A stretch of DNA of 64,000 nt from contig JASNYI010000001.1 in the NCBI GenBank assembly GCA_048500275.1, positions 1,674,001-1,738,000 on the forward strand, written 5' to 3'. Every line of letters begins with the position of its first letter. Position 1 is the first letter of the stretch. Source of the DNA: UBA5066 sp048500275 (GTDB taxonomy: Bacteria > Acidobacteriota > Thermoanaerobaculia > UBA5066). Of the stretch, positions 60,991 to 64,000 are shown one piece after another. The notes under the pieces are model-generated. The model made no database searches and was not told the origin of the DNA. It was given only the letters and a program-made list of their open reading frames with translations. The position numbers were made by a program, and so were the translations under genes.

Positions 60991-61362
60991 TCAGAGCTTC
61001 TCCGTGAGCTCCGAGAGGCCAGGGATGACGAACCTCTTCCCGTTCAGGGCGTTCGTGATGCAGAGGATGACGACGACGAGGTAGCCGAGCCAGAGGGGGA
61101 GCTGGAGCAGACCCAGGACGCCGACGACGAGGCTCGCGACGAAGAGGCCCACCGTCACGACGAGGTACGTGACGAGGAGGACGAGGCCGTGGCGGGCGTG
61201 CCACTGCACCTCGCGGTCGTTCTTCTCGGTGAGGAGGGGGATGAGCGCCAGGATCCCGATGTACGAGAGGACGAGCATCACGGAACGGTTCGAGCCCGCC
61301 GCAGGGAGTGGCGGCGGCGGGGGCGGCGGCGGGGGCGGGGCTCCGGCCATCTGATCCGGCAT
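60991..61362 (-). CDS. DUF4870 membrane protein
   Basis: The product is 123 aa. A poly-proline run (residues about 9-20) precedes three hydrophobic segments: VMLVLSYIGILALIPLL, LVLLVTYLVVTVGLFVASLV and LPLWLGYLVVVILCITNAL. Between the first two is NDREVQWHARHGL, a DUF4870 hallmark. AAAGGAGAG precedes the ATG. Function unknown. Confidence 0.85.
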   Translation of the reverse strand: MPDQMAGAPPPPPPPPPPLPAAGSNRSVMLVLSYIGILALIPLLTEKNDREVQWHARHGLVLLVTYLVVTVGLFVASLVVGVLGLLQLPLWLGYLVVVILCITNALNGKRFVIPGLSELTEKL

Positions 61363-61408
61363 CGGGCTCTCCTTTCGGTGTCGGCCGGAGTCTAGCCGGA
61401 GGGACGCG

Positions 61409-62224
61409 TCAACGGTCCGTGGCGCCGGCAGCGACGATCCGTACCTCTCCGTTGACCGTCTCGACGGCGAGCCGGGCCTTCCCGTCGGCGACGGTTCCGC
61501 GGGCCTCCTTCGGCCCCCAGTTGCCCTCCACCGTCATCGGGAAGTCGGACCGGATCTTCCCGTTGACCGTCTGCAGGTCGAACCGGAACGAAGAGTCAGC
61601 CGGGCAGGTCACCGTCACCGAGCCGTTCACCGTCTCGAGGTCCGCGGCCTGAAGGGGCCCCTCGAAGGAGACCTCGACGGAGCCGTTGACGGTGTTCACC
61701 CGGAGAGGACCGCCCTGCGCCTCGACCCGGACGGCGCCGTTCACCGTGTTCAGGGTCAGGGCCCCGAGCCGACGCTCGGTCGTGACCCGGCCGTTCACGG
61801 TCTCGACGTCCACCTCCAGGCCGGCGGGCAGGGAGAGCTCGTAGGAGACCACCGCCCCGGCCCGGTCGCCCCAGCCGAAGAAGCCGAAGGAGCGGCCCTT
61901 CCGCGGGAGGATCGTCTCGACGTCGATCGCAGGCCCCTGCTTCGTCACGCGGATCTGCGTCTCCTCGAGAGCCTCCGCCGCCCGTGAGCCCTTGGCCCGC
62001 TTGACGGCCGAGACGCGGACGTGGGGGCTTTCCCACGTGACGACCCGGACCGGGCCGTTCACGTTCTGGAGCCTGAGGCGGTCGATTCCCGCGCCGTCGT
62101 ACGTCTTTTCGAACTTCTCCTCGCGCTCCTCGCCGGCCCACGCCGGACCCGGGAAGGCGAGCGCGAAAAGGGCGAGCAGGGCGGCGGGACCGAGGAGGCG
62201 GGAAGCTCGGCGGGAGCGGGCCAT
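61409..62224 (-). CDS. Secreted DUF4097-like beta-repeat protein
   Basis: The product is 271 aa. A signal peptide (LLALFALAFPGPAWA) is followed by a right-handed beta-repeat region with seven VNG turns: NVNGPV, TVNGRV, TVNGAV, TVNGSV (twice), TVNGKI and TVNGEV, spaced 18-33 residues. DUF4097-type adhesin-like domains of this kind are surface or periplasmic and mostly uncharacterised. GGTGGAGG precedes the ATG. Confidence 0.85.
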   Translation of the reverse strand: MARSRRASRLLGPAALLALFALAFPGPAWAGEEREEKFEKTYDGAGIDRLRLQNVNGPVRVVTWESPHVRVSAVKRAKGSRAAEALEETQIRVTKQGPAIDVETILPRKGRSFGFFGWGDRAGAVVSYELSLPAGLEVDVETVNGRVTTERRLGALTLNTVNGAVRVEAQGGPLRVNTVNGSVEVSFEGPLQAADLETVNGSVTVTCPADSSFRFDLQTVNGKIRSDFPMTVEGNWGPKEARGTVADGKARLAVETVNGEVRIVAAGATDR

Positions 62225-62277
62225 GGGTGACCTCCACCAGCAGAAACGGAAGGGACGGCCGGAAAGTTTCGGGACCG

Positions 62278-62784
62278 TCAGGATTCGGAGACCGTCGTGC
62301 CGGAAAGACGGTCCCCGAGGCGCCGGGAGTCGGGCCGATTCAAGACCGCCAACGCCTCGAGGAGGTTCAGGCCCGGGACGAGGAGGGGAAGGTTCCTGAG
62401 GATCGAGGCGATCGGCCCCACCGGCTGTCCGGTCCTGCTCTCGACCGAGAGCCCGAGGAGGGCCTTTCCCGGGCTCGCCCCGGTCGTGTCTCGGAGGAGG
62501 AAGAGCGTCACGAAGAGGATCTGGGCTGCCCGGAAGACCCTCGGAAGGCCGGCCGGGGGCTCTGCCGCGACGAGGACGACGAGGAAGACGACGACGGTCG
62601 CCAGGAGGAGGGCCCCCCCGGCGAGGCAGATCAGGTCGATGCCGAACGCGGCGGCCCGGAGCCACAGGCGTTCCGACGGGACGAGGGTCGGCGCCTTCCC
62701 GCGGCCCGTCCCGTAGGATGGGCGGGCGTGACCGCCGCCGCCGCCCTGCTGGCCCTCCGGCTCCGGCCGAAGGCCGAGCTCCAC
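62278..62784 (-). CDS. RDD-family membrane protein
   Basis: The recognisable domain covers residues from about 62670 down: RLWLRAAAFGIDLICLAG (RDD motif region), VVVFLVVLVAAEP, ILFVTLFLLRDTTGASPGKALLGLSV and RNLPLLVPGLNLLEAL. The start is unclear: no ATG, GTG or TTG occurs in frame between 62670 and the divergent adenosine deaminase start at 62728. The nearest in-frame GTG codons (62784, 62790) lie inside that gene. A CTG at 62667 is another possibility. Function of RDD proteins is unknown; some affect transport. Confidence 0.65.
   Translation of the reverse strand: MELGLRPEPEGQQGGGGGHARPSYGTGRGKAPTLVPSERLWLRAAAFGIDLICLAGGALLLATVVVFLVVLVAAEPPAGLPRVFRAAQILFVTLFLLRDTTGASPGKALLGLSVESRTGQPVGPIASILRNLPLLVPGLNLLEALAVLNRPDSRRLGDRLSGTTVSES
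62714..62719 (+). promoter_or_regulatory. -10-like TAGGAT for the adenosine deaminase gene
   Basis: TAGGAT ends 8 bases before the GTG at 62728. AGGATGGG in the same place could alternatively act as a Shine-Dalgarno. Confidence 0.35.
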
Positions 62785-63729
62785 CTCCACCTCGAGGGGT
62801 CCGTTCGCCCCGCGACCCTCGTCCGCCTCGCGCGGGCCCGCGGGTCCTCCCTCTTCCCCGACGCCGCGTCCGTCCGCGCCCGCCGGCCCTTCGACGGGCT
62901 CCCGGGTTTCCTCTCGCTCTACCGGGACGTCTGCCGTCTCCTCGGCGGCCCGGCGGACTTCGCTCTCCTCGCCAGGGACCTCACCTCGCGCCTCAGGCGC
63001 GAGCGGATCGCCTACGCGGAGGTGTACGTCTCTCCCGCGATCGTCGAGCGGCTCGGGTTCGAGTGGCCCGCCGTGCGCGACGCCGTCGAAGCCGTCTTCG
63101 CGGAGCACGAACGCGGCGGCCACGGCCGGGTCCGCGTCCTCCTGGACGCCGTCCGTCAGTTCGGGCCCGACGCGGCCCACCGCGTCCTCGACCTCCACCT
63201 CCGTCACCCCTGGCCGCGCGTCATCGGCTTCGGGCTGGGCGGGGACGAGCTGGCCCTTCCCGCGCGGGACTTCGCCCCTCTCTACCGGCGCCTGCCGCTC
63301 CTCGGGCTCGCGCCGGTGGTCCACGCCGGCGAGGCCGGAGGCGCCGACTCCGTCGCCGAAGCCCTCCGGTGGCTGAAGCCGCGAAGGATCGCCCACGGCG
63401 TCGGCGCCTCCTCCGACCCGGCCCTCGTCCGCCGCCTCGCCCGCTCCGGCGTGGCGCTCGACGTCTGCCTCACGTCGAACGACGCCACCGGCGCCGTCCC
63501 GCTCGCCCGGAGCCCGGCCCTCGCCCTCCTCCGGGCGGGGGTGGCGGTCACCCTCTCGACCGACGACCCCGGCCTCTTCGGGACCACGCTCCTCGCGGAG
63601 TTCCGCAAGCTGGCCCGGCTCGGGGCGACGCCCCGGGAGATCGCTGCCGTGGCCCGCAACGGCTTTAGGGCGGCGTTTGCGCCCCCCCGCCGCCATCAGC
63701 CCCCCGTTTCCGAGACGACGCGCTCGTAG
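62728..63729 (+). CDS. Adenosine deaminase family protein
   Basis: The product is 333 aa. Zinc-binding HLHLEGS at the N-terminus (KAELHLHLEGSVRP), VVHAGEAGGADSVAEAL (His and catalytic Glu), RIAHGVGA and STDDPGLF (Asp pair) are all intact. It could deaminate adenosine or adenine, or a related nucleoside. The start is GTG at 62728, 8 bases after TAGGAT. The last 34 bases overlap the convergent glycosyltransferase gene. Confidence 0.92.
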   Translation: MTAAAALLALRLRPKAELHLHLEGSVRPATLVRLARARGSSLFPDAASVRARRPFDGLPGFLSLYRDVCRLLGGPADFALLARDLTSRLRRERIAYAEVYVSPAIVERLGFEWPAVRDAVEAVFAEHERGGHGRVRVLLDAVRQFGPDAAHRVLDLHLRHPWPRVIGFGLGGDELALPARDFAPLYRRLPLLGLAPVVHAGEAGGADSVAEALRWLKPRRIAHGVGASSDPALVRRLARSGVALDVCLTSNDATGAVPLARSPALALLRAGVAVTLSTDDPGLFGTTLLAEFRKLARLGATPREIAAVARNGFRAAFAPPRRHQPPVSETTRS

Positions 63730-64000
63730 AGAGCGAGATAAAGGGCGACGATTGCGTCGGCGTCGAAGAGGGCGACCGCGCGAGACCGCGCGGCGCGAGA
63801 GGTCCCGGCGAAGACCGCGTCGTCCTCGAGGAGCCTCACCCCGTCCGCAGCGAGCCCGTCGACGTCCCCCACCTCCCGCAGGAAGCCGGTCCGCCCGCTC
63901 TCGACGACCTCGGGAAGCCCGCCCGCGCGATAGCCCAGGACCGGGACGCCGCAGGCCTGCGCCTCGAGCGCGGAGAGGCCGAACGACTCCATGTCGGTCG
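63696..64000 (-). CDS. GT4-family glycosyltransferase, BshA-like (C-terminal part, runs off the window)
   Basis: About 101 codons are visible; the gene begins beyond position 64000. The nucleotide-sugar binding segment TDMESFGLSALEAQACGVPVLGY, then RAGGLPEVVESGRTGFLREVGDVDGL matches the EX7E region of GT4 enzymes and is closest in wording to BshA (N-acetylglucosaminyl-malate synthase of bacillithiol synthesis). Without the N-terminal half the substrate cannot be settled. Confidence 0.75.
   Translation of the reverse strand, partial: TDMESFGLSALEAQACGVPVLGYRAGGLPEVVESGRTGFLREVGDVDGLAADGVRLLEDDAVFAGTSRAARSRAVALFDADAIVALYLALYERVVSETGG

Overview
The window is very GC-rich (roughly 70% or more by eye, with G or C at most third codon positions) and densely coded. 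It looks like a chromosomal segment of an Acidobacteriota-type bacterium. Pointers are two eukaryotic-like Ser/Thr kinases with an extracytoplasmic beta-propeller, a Uma2-type nuclease, DUF4097, DUF4870 and RDD membrane or surface proteins, and a large complement of secreted peptidases. The phylum call is inference. There is no rRNA, CRISPR array, integrase or insertion sequence. One tRNA, tRNA-Leu(GAG), is present. The only gene-free stretch over 300 bases is 2177-2611, which holds a small AT-richer tandem repeat.

Layout. 1-2176: the start of a radical-SAM-like gene diverges from an aldo/keto reductase. 2612-8777: two tandem paralogous receptor-like kinases with a mntA-hepT toxin-antitoxin pair between them. 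8941-15101: an orphan Tae4-type peptidoglycan amidase, a DUF4440-like lipoprotein, an M1 peptidase, a cupin/RibD-like/DUF1287 run and an M14 carboxypeptidase. 15291-20185: STAS protein, glycogen phosphorylase and a large SDR-type reductase. 20255-24080: feoA-feoB-MFS-lipoprotein operon. 24213-31306: lipoprotein FKBP, TetR regulator, MscS channel, ABC-F ATPase, YidH-like protein, serine hydrolase and Uma2 nuclease.

31384-38982 is the most distinctive locus. It holds seven co-directional genes: a coiled-coil protein, a PspA/IM30-like protein, a membrane-anchored substrate-binding protein fused to an OmpA peptidoglycan-binding domain, a NitT/TauT-type permease and ATPase, a membrane protein with no recognised family, and a Ycf46-like AAA ATPase. 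It reads as an envelope-stress or envelope-spanning transport machine.

39067-48268: fatty-acid desaturase, NtrC-type regulator, fused E1 alpha/beta dehydrogenase, alpha/beta hydrolase, GT-C-like membrane protein and alkaline-phosphatase-superfamily protein. 48301-50766: pyrK-pyrD-pyrF. 50770-55775: lepA-lepB-DUF4845-S4-arsA and a small gene, all on the minus strand. 55914-58165: tsaD and mtnA. 58252-60925: pgk-tpiA-secG-tRNA-Leu. 60991-64000: DUF4870, DUF4097, RDD, adenosine deaminase and the end of a BshA-like glycosyltransferase.

A window-wide pattern is that genes fall into two start classes. One has a clear Shine-Dalgarno (GGAGG-like). The other has none, but carries a TANNNT hexamer ending 6-8 bases before the start codon, as expected for leaderless transcripts. 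Tight GTGA/ATGA/TTGA stop-start overlaps fix several starts (feoB, the ABC ATPase, pyrD, tsaD, glgP).
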